A DNA stretch of 64,000 bases, taken from Planotetraspora silvatica (GTDB lineage Bacteria; Actinomycetota; Actinomycetes; Streptosporangiales; Streptosporangiaceae). The DNA lies in the NCBI RefSeq assembly GCF_016863315.1, contig NZ_BOOQ01000047.1:1-64000 (forward strand), given 5' to 3'. Positions 28,113 to 37,268 of this stretch are shown here, piece after piece. The translations under genes and the position numbers were made by a program. Positions within the stretch are counted from its first letter, which is position 1; every line of letters begins with the position of its first letter. The notes below the pieces were generated by a model. That model searched no databases. It saw only the letters and a list, made by a program, of their open reading frames with translations, and was not told where the DNA came from.

Positions 28113-28530
28113 CATTCGTAGATCGCGAGCAGTTTTTCCCGGACTCCTCGCCTTGTCAACGGCCCGGCCTCGACCCGGAGGAGTGCCTTGTGCGACGCCG
28201 GCGGCCGCCTAGAGCCGCTCTCGTGACAGACACGGACATCGAGTCGCCCGGCGACCGACGCCCACTTCTCGGCGATCATCGAGCCGGCCGGGATGGGTCC
28301 CCTCGGCCGATTCCGCCCTTTTCCGGCGATGCGTGAGAAATGGGGCTCTCGTGCTAGAGAGGGTCTCGTTGTGCCCAAAATGCTAATTATAGGTTTATGG
28401 TGAGTTCGCTGCTCAAAGCATTCTGAGTCGTAACCCCAGGGGCGACGCCCATAGAGTGACTTCCTGCTAGCGTAAGCCCTCTACCGTCCTCGCGGCATTC
28501 TCGAATGCCCGTTCGCATTGGTCGTGGGTT
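28113..28530. other. 418-bp promoter gap between the ManD-like gene and fxsA
   Basis: No gene is seen. An AT-rich segment at about 28361-28420, within otherwise GC-rich sequence, is the likely promoter region of the fxs operon. No confident -35/-10 pair could be assigned. Confidence 0.4.
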
Positions 28531-28704
28531 ATGAGCACTACTGCAATGACGCAGTTCAACGTGGCATCGAATGTCACGGATCTCCGGGACATTCCGCTGT
28601 CTCTCGTTCCCGCGTCCGATGTCGACCGTATTCTTGGACGTGTCCTTCCGGAGGCCGCGCCCGTCGAGTCGGTCTCCGTGGCGGCTTTCAACTCGTCGAT
28701 CTGA
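28531..28704 (+). CDS. fxsA: FxsA precursor peptide of an FxSxx-COOH RiPP
   Basis: A 57-residue ORF, below the usual gene-calling size limit. The protein starts MSTTAMTQFNVASNVTDLRD and ends VAAFNSSI, so its last five residues are F-N-S-S-I-COOH, exactly the FxSxx-COOH pattern that defines this peptide family. A LRDIPLSLVP segment in the centre probably serves in leader recognition. The acidic, unmodified leader is followed by a C-terminal core. The ORF is preceded by an in-frame stop and no other start, ends 15 bp before the radical SAM gene and has the same direction. FxsB-type maturases form a three-residue cyclophane on such cores. This is family knowledge; the modification here is an inference. 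No strong ribosome site is seen. Confidence 0.9.
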   Translation: MSTTAMTQFNVASNVTDLRDIPLSLVPASDVDRILGRVLPEAAPVESVSVAAFNSSI

Positions 28705-28719
28705 CCTCTAGGGGGGCCG

Positions 28720-31011
28720 GTGAACGGGCCCTTCACGCCATTCCGGCAATTCGTGGTCAAAGTACACAGTCGGTGCGATCTCGCCTGTGATCACTGCTAT
28801 GTCTACGAACATGCGGATCAATCATGGCAAGTACGTCCGAAAGTCATTTCGGACGAAACGGTCGCATGGTCGGCCGGTCGGATCGCGGAGCATGTAAAGC
28901 GACACGGCCTCGACCGCGTGCATATCGTGTTGCACGGCGGTGAACCGCTTCTCGCGGGCCGGGCCCGGCTGGCGCGCATCATGGCCGAGCTGCGTGGCCG
29001 ACTCGACGCGTTGTGCGATCTCGACCTTCGCGTCCACACCAACGGCGTGTTGCTCGACGACGCCTTCCTCGACGTCTTCGCCGAACACCGGGTGCTGGTC
29101 GGCATCTCGCTCGACGGCGACCGGATCGCCAACGACAGACACCGGCGCTACGCCGACGGTCGTAGCAGCTATGAACGCGTGATCCGGGCCGTCGAACTGC
29201 TGCGCCGACGTCGCGATCTGTATGCGGGTCTGCTGTGCACGATGGACGTCGCCAACGATCCGCTCGCCGTCTACAGGGCGCTGTGCGAGCTGGACCCGCC
29301 CCGCATCGACTTCCTGCTCCCGCATGCGACCTGGGACGCGCCTCCTCCGCGGCCGACTGAGACCGCCTACGCCGACTGGCTCATCCGGATCTTCGACGCC
29401 TGGATCGAAGAGGGGGCCAGGGTGCCGGTGCGCATGTTCGAGTCCATTCTGCGCACCAGCCGGGGAGAATCCAGCCTCACCGAATCGCTCGGCCTCGAGC
29501 CGGCCGACCTCGTCGTCATCGAGACGGACGGGGCCTACGAGCAGGCCGACTCCTTGAAGGTCGCCTTCGACGGGGCGCCTTCCACGGGGCTGAACGTCGT
29601 CACCGACGACCTCGACACCGTGGCCGCGCACACCGGCATCCTGGCCCGGCAGGAGGGACTCGGCGGGCTGTGCGACACCTGCCGGGCATGCCCGGTGGTC
29701 GAAAGTTGCGGCGGCGGCCTGTACGCGCACCGGTACCGGACGGGGTCCGCCTTCGCGAACCCGAGCGTCTACTCGGCTGATCTCCTCAAGCTCATCACTC
29801 ATGTCAGGCACAGGATCGCCATGCCCACGCACGCCCTGCCGTACGACACGATCGAGGCTCTCGCCGCCGGGTACGGCGGCGACGACGACATGCAGCACCT
29901 TCTGGCGGGGCAGCGGACGCTGCGTCGAGGACTCCTTGCCGGAGTGCACACCCATCATTCCGCTGCCGAGGGATGGGATCTGCTGACCCGGCTCGACGCG
30001 GAGCATCGTCCCGCTGTCGACGCGGTGCTGGATCACCCTTATGTCCGGGAATGGGCCGCCCGGTGCCTGACCGGCGGCGGGAGCCCCGGCTACCTCGCGA
30101 ACATCGCCGCCGCGGCCGCCGTCAAGGCAGGCGTCGACACGGAGATCACGCTGCAGGACGTGGACGGGGTCTTCCATCTGCCGACCCTGGGCGCGTTCGA
30201 AGCGGCGCGGGGCACCGACGCCCGGTTGCTCGTGAAGGACGAGCGGTTCACGCTGGCGGGGACTCCGGACGCCGTCTGGCATCCCGTGAGGAAGCTTCGG
30301 GCGAACGGATTCGAGGTCATCCTGGAGGACACCGATCCGCACCGTCACTGCCATGGTCATCAGACGGCCGGGCGCCTGTCCGAGGAGGAGGCCGGCGCGT
30401 GGCAGCGGGCGTTCGCCGACGCGTGGTCGCTGATCGAGTCCGATCACCCCCACTACGCGGCAGGGCTGCGTGGGGCTCTGTCCACTGTGGTCCCTCTGAC
30501 TCCTCCACCAGTCGGCGGGGACGCCAGTTCGGCGGCCAGGCACGCGTTCGGATCCGTCGCCATCGCCCTGCCCAAGGACGCGGCCACGCTCGCTCTCCTG
30601 CTGATGCACGAGTTCCAGCACGTCAAGCTCGGAGCGGTCCTCGACATGGTCGACCTGTACGACCGGCAGCACGCGGGCCTCTATTACGCCCCCTGGCGTC
30701 CCGACCTACGCCCGCTCGAGGGTCTCCTGCAGGGGACCTACGCGCACCTGGCCGTCTCGGACTTCTGGCGGGTGCGGCGCAGCACCGTGGCGGGTCAGAG
30801 CGATGTCCAGTTCGCCCTGTGGCGCAAGCACACGGCCGACGCGATCGAATCGCTCGACACCTCGCGGGCGCTGACCCCCCTGGGGCTGCGTTTCCTGGCC
30901 GGCATGCGGCGGTCCGCGGAGCCGTGGCTCGCCGAACCGGTTCCCCGTGAAGCGATCGACGCGGCCGCGGAACTGGCGGAACGGCATCGAGCGGCCTCAG
31001 GCGCCGAGTAG
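28720..31011 (+). CDS. fxsB: FxsB: radical SAM/SPASM peptide maturase fused to an HEXXH domain
   Basis: A 763-residue maturase. The radical SAM cluster CDLACDHCY (Cys19, Cys23, Cys26) binds the 4Fe-4S/SAM cofactor. A SPASM-type auxiliary cluster region follows at Cys318, Cys321, Cys324 and Cys330 (CDTCRACPVVESC). The C-terminal half contains HEFQH at 630-634, the metal-binding HEXXH motif typical of proteins linked to FxSxx peptides. Family knowledge predicts C-C cross-linking (cyclophane formation) on the FxsA core; the HEXXH domain may add an oxidation or processing step. The GTG at 28720 has an AGGGGGG ribosome site 4-10 bp upstream and 15 bp of spacing from fxsA, so the two are one operon. 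Confidence 0.95.
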   Translation: MNGPFTPFRQFVVKVHSRCDLACDHCYVYEHADQSWQVRPKVISDETVAWSAGRIAEHVKRHGLDRVHIVLHGGEPLLAGRARLARIMAELRGRLDALCDLDLRVHTNGVLLDDAFLDVFAEHRVLVGISLDGDRIANDRHRRYADGRSSYERVIRAVELLRRRRDLYAGLLCTMDVANDPLAVYRALCELDPPRIDFLLPHATWDAPPPRPTETAYADWLIRIFDAWIEEGARVPVRMFESILRTSRGESSLTESLGLEPADLVVIETDGAYEQADSLKVAFDGAPSTGLNVVTDDLDTVAAHTGILARQEGLGGLCDTCRACPVVESCGGGLYAHRYRTGSAFANPSVYSADLLKLITHVRHRIAMPTHALPYDTIEALAAGYGGDDDMQHLLAGQRTLRRGLLAGVHTHHSAAEGWDLLTRLDAEHRPAVDAVLDHPYVREWAARCLTGGGSPGYLANIAAAAAVKAGVDTEITLQDVDGVFHLPTLGAFEAARGTDARLLVKDERFTLAGTPDAVWHPVRKLRANGFEVILEDTDPHRHCHGHQTAGRLSEEEAGAWQRAFADAWSLIESDHPHYAAGLRGALSTVVPLTPPPVGGDASSAARHAFGSVAIALPKDAATLALLLMHEFQHVKLGAVLDMVDLYDRQHAGLYYAPWRPDLRPLEGLLQGTYAHLAVSDFWRVRRSTVAGQSDVQFALWRKHTADAIESLDTSRALTPLGLRFLAGMRRSAEPWLAEPVPREAIDAAAELAERHRAASGAE

Positions 31012-31043
31012 GTCCCACCACTTTTTCTGGGGTTTCACGATCG

Positions 31044-31072
31044 CGGCCTTTCCTCGCAAAGGCCGTGTTTCT
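31044..31072 (+). terminator. Hairpin plus T-rich tail between fxsB and fxsC
   Basis: CGGCCTTT (31044-31051) pairs perfectly with AAAGGCCG (31058-31065) and is followed by TGTTTCT. Just after it, TATAGT near 31073-31078 resembles a -10 box. It may be a terminator or attenuator, with a separate promoter for fxsC-fxsT. Confidence 0.5.
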
Positions 31073-31097
31073 ATAGTGAAAGCCCGGAAGGAGGCGG

Positions 31098-32312
31098 ATG
31101 ACGACTCCCCAGTCCTCGGCTCAGTCCTCGGGGCCGTACTTCTTCCTCAGCTACGCGCACGTGCCGCCATATGACCTCACCGACGGCGGCGATCCCAACC
31201 AATGGGTGGAAAAGCTGTTCAAGGTGCTCTGCGAGCACATCATGCATCTGACCCGGGTGCCCGCCGGAGCGGCCGGCTATATGGACCGGGAATTACGCGT
31301 CGGCGACAACTGGCCCCAAATGCTTTCGGAACGCCTCTCGAGTTGCCGGGTTTTCGTGCCTCTGTACTCACCGCGCTACTTCGAGAGTGATCACTGCGGC
31401 AAGGAATGGGCGGCCTTTCTCGACCGGGCACAGGGGCACACCGGGCCGGTGGCGATCCTGCCGGCCATCTGGGCTCCCATGCGGTCGATGACTCTTCCGC
31501 GGGCGGCCCAGGCGATTCAGTTCAACCACTCGGACCTCGGCTCCCGATACGCGGACGAGGGCTTCTACGGGATCATGAAGCTCAGCAAGTATCGGAACCA
31601 GTACCAGACGGCCACCTGGGGCCTCGCCCAGCGGATCATCGAAGTGGCGGAGACGTCCCCCATGCCGTACGGCAAGATCCGCGACTACACAGCCGTGCCG
31701 AGCGCCTTCACCGACCACACACCCGAGCGTCCGGTGACCGTCACCGTCGTCGCTCCCGACCTGCGCCACCTGCCCGAGGGGCGGGACGCCTACCACTACG
31801 GACGCACACCGCACGAGTGGGACCCGTTCCGCAGCCGCAACGGGATGCGCCCCCTCGCCGACTGCGCGGAGGATGTGGCACGTTCCCGCGGCTTCCTTCC
31901 TCATGTCGGCACCCTTGAGGATCACGGCGGCGAACTGGCGGCGGAGACGCCGCAGGCTCCGGCCGTGATGCTGGTGGACCCCTGGGCCACGACGCAGGAG
32001 GAGTGCCAGGAGTCGCTGCGACCGGTGAACCGGCCGGGTCGGCAGTGGATCTCCGTCATGGTGCCGTGGAACCGTGACGACCAGGAGACGGTCGAGCATG
32101 AGCCCCGGCTGAAGGGGCACCTCAGGGAAGCTCTCGGGCACAAACTGGCGGAGCCGGCGGCCGAGACGGACGTACGGAGCCTCGAGTTGTTCCGAAGTCT
32201 GTTGCCCGAGGCTCTGCACAAGGCGACCCAGCAGTACTTCAAGCACGCGCCCGCCTATCCACCAGAGGGCGCGAGAGTCGACAGACCCCGGCTGGTCGGG
32301 CCAGAGGAGTAG
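31098..32312 (+). CDS. fxsC: FxsC: TIR-like protein of the FxSxx-COOH system
   Basis: A 404-residue protein. The N-terminal TIR-like domain (about 12-170) starts GPYFFLSYAHVPPYDLTDGG. It contains the loop and helix pattern of TIR folds, including SCRVFVPLYSPRYFESDHCG followed by KEWAAF with the conserved Trp-Glu positions that carry NAD-hydrolase activity in enzymatic TIR domains. The C-terminal half (about 215-400) is the FxsC-specific region of unknown role. A GAAGGAGG ribosome site precedes the ATG. The next gene, fxsT, begins 2 bp after its stop, indicating tight coupling. Whether it cleaves NAD or acts as an adaptor is not known. Confidence 0.93.
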   Translation: MTTPQSSAQSSGPYFFLSYAHVPPYDLTDGGDPNQWVEKLFKVLCEHIMHLTRVPAGAAGYMDRELRVGDNWPQMLSERLSSCRVFVPLYSPRYFESDHCGKEWAAFLDRAQGHTGPVAILPAIWAPMRSMTLPRAAQAIQFNHSDLGSRYADEGFYGIMKLSKYRNQYQTATWGLAQRIIEVAETSPMPYGKIRDYTAVPSAFTDHTPERPVTVTVVAPDLRHLPEGRDAYHYGRTPHEWDPFRSRNGMRPLADCAEDVARSRGFLPHVGTLEDHGGELAAETPQAPAVMLVDPWATTQEECQESLRPVNRPGRQWISVMVPWNRDDQETVEHEPRLKGHLREALGHKLAEPAAETDVRSLELFRSLLPEALHKATQQYFKHAPAYPPEGARVDRPRLVGPEE

Positions 32313-32314
32313 GC

Positions 32315-35300
32315 ATGAGCGAGGGCCGGATCGTCACCTTCTACTCGTACAAGGGCGGCACCGGGCGCACGATGGCGCTGGCCAACACGGCGTGGATCCT
32401 TGCCAGCAGTGGTAAGCGGGTCCTGGTCGTCGACTGGGACCTCGAGTCGCCCGGATTGCACAAGTTCTTCCGACCATTCCTCGACACCGGCACGGTAGCG
32501 ACCACCTCCGGGGTCATCGACCTGATCACGACCTACCAGTGGGCGGCGATGAAGCCGGGGGCCCGCGCCCGCGAATGGCATCGGCAGTACGCCCGCGTGG
32601 AACCGCACGCCGTCTCGCTCGACTTCGAGTTCCCCGGCGAGGGCACCCTGGACTTCATCTCGGCCGGCAGGCAGAACCGTGACTACTCCTCCCTGGTCTC
32701 CGGTTTCGACTGGGACACCTTCTACGAACGCCAGGGCGGCGGGCAGTTCTTCGACGCGCTGCGCGAGGACATGAAGGCCTGCTATGACTACACGCTCGTC
32801 GACAGCCGTACCGGGCTGAGCGACATCGCGGAGATCTGCACCATGCAGATGCCCGACGTCCTCATCGCGTGCTTCACCCTCTCCGACCAGGGCATCGACG
32901 GCACCTCGTCGGTGGCACGGCACATCGACGATCGTTACGGCGAGCGCAACATCCGCATCCTCCCTGTGCCGATGCGCATCGAGACGGGCGAGAAGGAGAA
33001 ATGCGACGCGGGACGGACCCTGGCCAAGCGCAGGTTCGACAAGTTCCCGCGCGGGTTGACCCAGGAGGAGATCGACCGGTACTGGGGCGCCGTGGAGATC
33101 CCGTACACGCCCTTCTACGCCTTCGAGGAGATCCTGGCGACCTTCGGCGACGAGCCGGGTCGGCCGAGCTCCATGCTCGCCGCCTTCGAGCGGTTGACCG
33201 GCGTGATCACCGAGGGGGAGGTCGTTTCCTTCCCGCCGCTCGAGGAGTCCACGCGGATCCGCTATCTCGACACCTTCACGCGCCGCCACCCCACACACCA
33301 GACCGACGTCTACCTCAGCTACACGTCGAAGGACCGGATGTGGACGGACTGGATCGCCGCTCTGCTGGACCGATACGGCTACCGGGTGTCGCTGCGTGAG
33401 GTGGACTCCGACGAGGCCCTGGATTTCGCGGGAGACTCCCCGCGTACGGTCGTGGTGCTCTCTGACGCCTACATCCGCTCCTCCCGCAGCCACGAGGTGT
33501 GGCAGCGGCTCACGGAGGCGGAAGGTGCCGTCCGCGGCGAGCTGATTCCGATTCGGGTGTCCGAATCGCACTTTCCCTCGCCGTTCGGCGACCGTGCGCT
33601 CTCCGATCTCACCAGGATCGCGGAGCACACGGCCGCGGAGCGGGTCCTCAAGGCGTTCGGACGGATCGAAGAAGGGTCGGTGCTGGACACGACGGGGCTG
33701 GGGGCCCGGTATCCGGGAAGCGTGCCCGCGGTCTGGAACGTCTCCGACCGCAACGCGGTCTTCACCGGGCGGGGGGCCGTCCTCGACGAGTTGCGCACCC
33801 AGCTGGTGGGGGGCAGTTCCGCGGTGGTCCTCCCGCAGGCGCTCTACGGTCTCGGCGGGGTGGGCAAGACCCAGGTGGCGCTGGAGTACGCCCACCGGTT
33901 CCGCGCCGACTACGACCTGGTCTGGTGGATCTCGTCGGAGGATCGCGAGCGGATCAACTCGACCTTCGAGGAGCTCGCCCGTCAACTGCACATCCCGGTC
34001 GCCGACAACATCGCGGAGGTCGTCGCCGCCGTGCGTGAGTCGCTGCGTCTGGGCAACCCGTACGGCCGCTGGCTGCTGATATTCGACAATGCCGGCGACC
34101 CCGAGGACCTGAGGGGATTCTTCCCCGGCGGTTCCTCCGGCCACATCCTCATCACTTCGCGCAACCAGGCGTGGTCGGCCGTGGCGGCCCCTCTCGAGGT
34201 GGACGTCTTCAGCCAGGAGGAGAGCCTCGAGCACCTCAGCCGACGGGTGCCAGGACTGGCTTCACCGGATGCGATTCGCGTCGCCGAGGCCCTCGGCAAC
34301 CTGCCGCTCGCCGTCGAGCAGGCCGCGGCGTGGCTGGCGGAGACCGGCATCCCGGCCGTGACGTTCCTGGAACAACTGGAGACCGAGGCGGCCCGGGTGT
34401 TGTCCATGACGCAGCCGGCCGACTATCCGCACCCAGTCGCCGTGACCTGGAACCTGTCACTCGGCCGGCTCAAGGAGAGCTCGCCCGCCTCGGTTCGCCT
34501 CCTCCAACTGTGCGCCTTCTTCGCGCCGGAGCCGATCTCGATGCAGCTCCTCTACAGCGACGAGATGATGGAGTCGCTGCTTCCGTACGACGACACCCTG
34601 CGTGAGAAGCTCGTCCTCGGCCGTGTCATCCAGGAGATCGGCAGGTTCGCCCTGGCCAAGGCCGATCAGGGCAACAACACGATTCAGGTGCACCGCCTGG
34701 TCCAGGCCGTGATCCGAAGCCAGATGACGCAGGAGGAGCAGGACGAGGCCTGCCACGAGGTCCATCGCATCCTCGTCGGCGCGAGACCGCGCCAGGGCGA
34801 CGTGGACGACCCGGAGAACTGGATCCGCTACGACCTGATCTGGCAACACCTCCAGCCGTCGCGTGCAACCGAATGCACGGAGGAGGAGACCCGGCAACTG
34901 CTCACCGACCGTGTGCGGTACCTGTGGAAGCGCGGCGACTTCGACAGCGCTCTCGCGCTGGGCGACCGTCTCGCGAACTTCTGGGAGTCGGTGTTCGGAA
35001 TCCACGACAGGCAGCGGCTCCATCTGCTGTTCAACGTGGCCAACGTCAAGCGCTCGCAGGGCAAGTACGAGGAGGCGCGCGACCTCGACACGTGGGTCCG
35101 GGAACAGCAACTGCAGGTCGTCGGGGAGCGCCATCCGCACACGCTTCTCACCGCGGGAGGGCTCGCGGCCGACCTCCGCGGTCTGGGGGACTACCAGAAC
35201 TCGCTGGACATGGACAAGGTGACCTACCAGCAGTGGAAGACGCTGTTCGGCCAGGACCACCCGCGTACCCTCGCCTCGGCCAACAACCTCGCGCTGTGTT

Positions 35301-36205
35301 ACCGGCTGGTCGGCGACGCTGTGAGCGCGCGCGACCTCGACCACGACACCCGCCAGCGCCGGAACAGGGTGCTCGGCGGGAATCATCCGTACACGTTGTT
35401 CTCCGCCGCTCAGCTGGCCCGCGACCTGCGCGAGATCGGGCTCTATCGCGACTCGGTGGATCTCCTGCGCACAACCCTGCAGCACTATCGGGAGTCGCTC
35501 GGCGAGTCCTTCGTCGACACTCTGCGGGCGGCCAAGAGCCTGGCCGTCTCGTTGCGGAGGGCGGGCGAACAGACGGAGGCGTGGCATCTGGCCAAAGACA
35601 CAGAAGAGAGGTACATGCAGCGGTACGCCGGCACGCCGGACGCGCTCGCGGCGAGGCTCGAACTCGCCTGCTGCATGTCCGCTCTGGGCGACAAGACCGG
35701 TGCGCGTGACCTGGCAGGGGAGATCGCCCGCATCTATCAGGACACCCTGGGGGAAAATCACCCGGGAACGCATATCGCGCTGAACAACCTGGCGATCTAC
35801 CTGCGCGGAACCGGGGAGAACGCCAGGGCGGAGAGCATCGCGAGGACGTCGTACGAAGGGCTCCACTCCCACCTTGGGGCGGATCATCCCTTCACCCTGT
35901 CGGCGGCGATCAACCTCGCCAACTGCCTGGGCGACGAGGAGCGCCTGGCGGAGGCCGAGACGCTGGAACGTCGGACGCTCGGGGATCTGCGCGAAAAGCT
36001 GAGCGACACGCATCCGGACACACTCGCCTGCGAGGCCAACCTGGCGGTGACCCTGCGGTCGAACGGGCAGGTCGCCCAGGCAGAGCAGTTACGGGGACGC
36101 CTGCTCCCGGTCATGGGCCGGATCCTGGGTGACAACCACCCGACCTTGGTCTATCTCAAGGAGTGGCGGCGAATCAACAGAGACCTCGAGCCTCAGCCGT
36201 TCTGA
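32315..36205 (+). CDS. fxsT: FxsT: MinD/ParA-like ATPase-TIR-NB-ARC-TPR protein of the FxSxx-COOH system
   Basis: A 1296-residue multidomain protein. Residues 1-300 form a MinD/ParA-like ATPase with a deviant Walker A (KGGTGRT, 13-19) and LVDSRTGLSDIAEICTMQMP. A TIR domain starts near 331 (DVYLSYTSKDRMWTDW). The NB-ARC/STAND NTPase has Walker A GLGGVGKT (512-519), Walker B LLIFDNAGD and HILITSRNQ. From about 870 to the end there are TPR repeats with the recurrent HPxTL pattern. It resembles STAND signal-transduction ATPases that oligomerise on ligand sensing. An AGGAG site overlaps the FxsC stop. The gene is convergent with the hydrolase after it, 2 bp apart. The ATPase-TIR-NB-ARC-TPR order is the notable feature. 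Confidence 0.94.
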   Translation: MSEGRIVTFYSYKGGTGRTMALANTAWILASSGKRVLVVDWDLESPGLHKFFRPFLDTGTVATTSGVIDLITTYQWAAMKPGARAREWHRQYARVEPHAVSLDFEFPGEGTLDFISAGRQNRDYSSLVSGFDWDTFYERQGGGQFFDALREDMKACYDYTLVDSRTGLSDIAEICTMQMPDVLIACFTLSDQGIDGTSSVARHIDDRYGERNIRILPVPMRIETGEKEKCDAGRTLAKRRFDKFPRGLTQEEIDRYWGAVEIPYTPFYAFEEILATFGDEPGRPSSMLAAFERLTGVITEGEVVSFPPLEESTRIRYLDTFTRRHPTHQTDVYLSYTSKDRMWTDWIAALLDRYGYRVSLREVDSDEALDFAGDSPRTVVVLSDAYIRSSRSHEVWQRLTEAEGAVRGELIPIRVSESHFPSPFGDRALSDLTRIAEHTAAERVLKAFGRIEEGSVLDTTGLGARYPGSVPAVWNVSDRNAVFTGRGAVLDELRTQLVGGSSAVVLPQALYGLGGVGKTQVALEYAHRFRADYDLVWWISSEDRERINSTFEELARQLHIPVADNIAEVVAAVRESLRLGNPYGRWLLIFDNAGDPEDLRGFFPGGSSGHILITSRNQAWSAVAAPLEVDVFSQEESLEHLSRRVPGLASPDAIRVAEALGNLPLAVEQAAAWLAETGIPAVTFLEQLETEAARVLSMTQPADYPHPVAVTWNLSLGRLKESSPASVRLLQLCAFFAPEPISMQLLYSDEMMESLLPYDDTLREKLVLGRVIQEIGRFALAKADQGNNTIQVHRLVQAVIRSQMTQEEQDEACHEVHRILVGARPRQGDVDDPENWIRYDLIWQHLQPSRATECTEEETRQLLTDRVRYLWKRGDFDSALALGDRLANFWESVFGIHDRQRLHLLFNVANVKRSQGKYEEARDLDTWVREQQLQVVGERHPHTLLTAGGLAADLRGLGDYQNSLDMDKVTYQQWKTLFGQDHPRTLASANNLALCYRLVGDAVSARDLDHDTRQRRNRVLGGNHPYTLFSAAQLARDLREIGLYRDSVDLLRTTLQHYRESLGESFVDTLRAAKSLAVSLRRAGEQTEAWHLAKDTEERYMQRYAGTPDALAARLELACCMSALGDKTGARDLAGEIARIYQDTLGENHPGTHIALNNLAIYLRGTGENARAESIARTSYEGLHSHLGADHPFTLSAAINLANCLGDEERLAEAETLERRTLGDLREKLSDTHPDTLACEANLAVTLRSNGQVAQAEQLRGRLLPVMGRILGDNHPTLVYLKEWRRINRDLEPQPF

Positions 36206-36207
36206 GG

Positions 36208-37074
36208 TCAGGCGGCGGACAACCAGGTCAGTACGTCCGGCAGGACGCCGAGGGCGCCGAAATGTGCGGCGCCCTCCTGAATGACCACGCGGGCCCCAGG
36301 GATCTGCCGGCCGAGCCAGCGGGAGTGGTCGACGGGTGAGAACACGTCCTCGTCCCCGTGCCACAGCAGCGTCGGTACAGAGATGTCCGCCGGCTGGAAT
36401 CCCCATGGCGAGGTGAACGCCAGGGCGTCGTCGACCCACCCCGCCGCAGAGGTCCGGACGGCCTCCGCGAAATTGTGGGCGAGCATCAGGCGGATTCCGA
36501 AGTCCGCCATGACGTACCTGTCCGGTTCGGGGAGGTCGTCGTCGAAGGCGGGCACCAGCCGGGTCGGATCCGCTCGTATCCGCTCCACGGTGGGCGAGAG
36601 CAGTTCCATCATCGCGGCGTGACCGGTCTCTGCGGCCTTGTGCTCGATGACGTTGGACGGCGTCATGCCGTTGAACCAGTCCAGCCCTTCCGCTTCTCGT
36701 GGCGCCAGGGCGACGAGGGCGGCCACGCGCGTCGTCCTCTCGGGCAGCAACCCGGCGCAGGCCAGCGCGTGCGGAGCCCCTCCTGAGCGGCCGATCACCG
36801 CGAAGCAGTCGATGTGAAGAGCGTCGGCGATGGCTTCCACGTCGCCGGCGGCGTCGGCGACGGTCCGGCCCCTCCTCCGGTCGGACAGGCCGTACCCGGG
36901 CCGGTCATAGCTGATCAGCCTGATGCCGAGCCGGTAGAGGACCGACGCGCGCGGAAACGGCCCCAATCTGCTCCCCGGTGTGCCGTGTAACAGGAAGACC
37001 GGGCTCCCCTCCGGCTCACCCCTCTCGTCGACTGCCAGCGTCCGTCCGTCATGAGCCTTCACGAACGTCGTCAA
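36208..37074 (-). CDS. Alpha/beta-fold hydrolase
   Basis: A 288-residue alpha/beta hydrolase. The oxyanion-hole motif is HGTPG (about 31-35), the nucleophile elbow IGRSGG and the acid site HGDEDVFSP. The histidine is in GAAHFG near the C-terminus. No signal peptide is present. It is convergent with fxsT (2 bp gap) and so is not part of the fxs operon. Substrate unknown; esterase, lactonase and dehalogenase are all possible within the fold. The 194-bp gap before the next gene (37075-37268) appears empty. Confidence 0.9.
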   Translation of the reverse strand: MTTFVKAHDGRTLAVDERGEPEGSPVFLLHGTPGSRLGPFPRASVLYRLGIRLISYDRPGYGLSDRRRGRTVADAAGDVEAIADALHIDCFAVIGRSGGAPHALACAGLLPERTTRVAALVALAPREAEGLDWFNGMTPSNVIEHKAAETGHAAMMELLSPTVERIRADPTRLVPAFDDDLPEPDRYVMADFGIRLMLAHNFAEAVRTSAAGWVDDALAFTSPWGFQPADISVPTLLWHGDEDVFSPVDHSRWLGRQIPGARVVIQEGAAHFGALGVLPDVLTWLSAA

Positions 37075-37268
37075 GGCACCTCCCCGTCTCCCGATCGCAA
37101 TTTTCCCTTATTGGTGCCTTTCGTCATATAGCTGTTTCTGACGAATATTCCGCACCGCAATGAAAGTGCTGGGAAAACTGGGGTGCGATGACATGAAACG
37201 TGATCACCCGATTAGAGGAATTGCGCCATAGCCATTCCGTTGACGTCTATGCGGAATGGCCGGGCGTC

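Noticed and set aside
28518-28790. 90-residue frame overlapping fxsA
   Set aside because: It overlaps both fxsA and the start of fxsB, lacks any family pattern, and competes with a frame that has the diagnostic FNSSI terminus.
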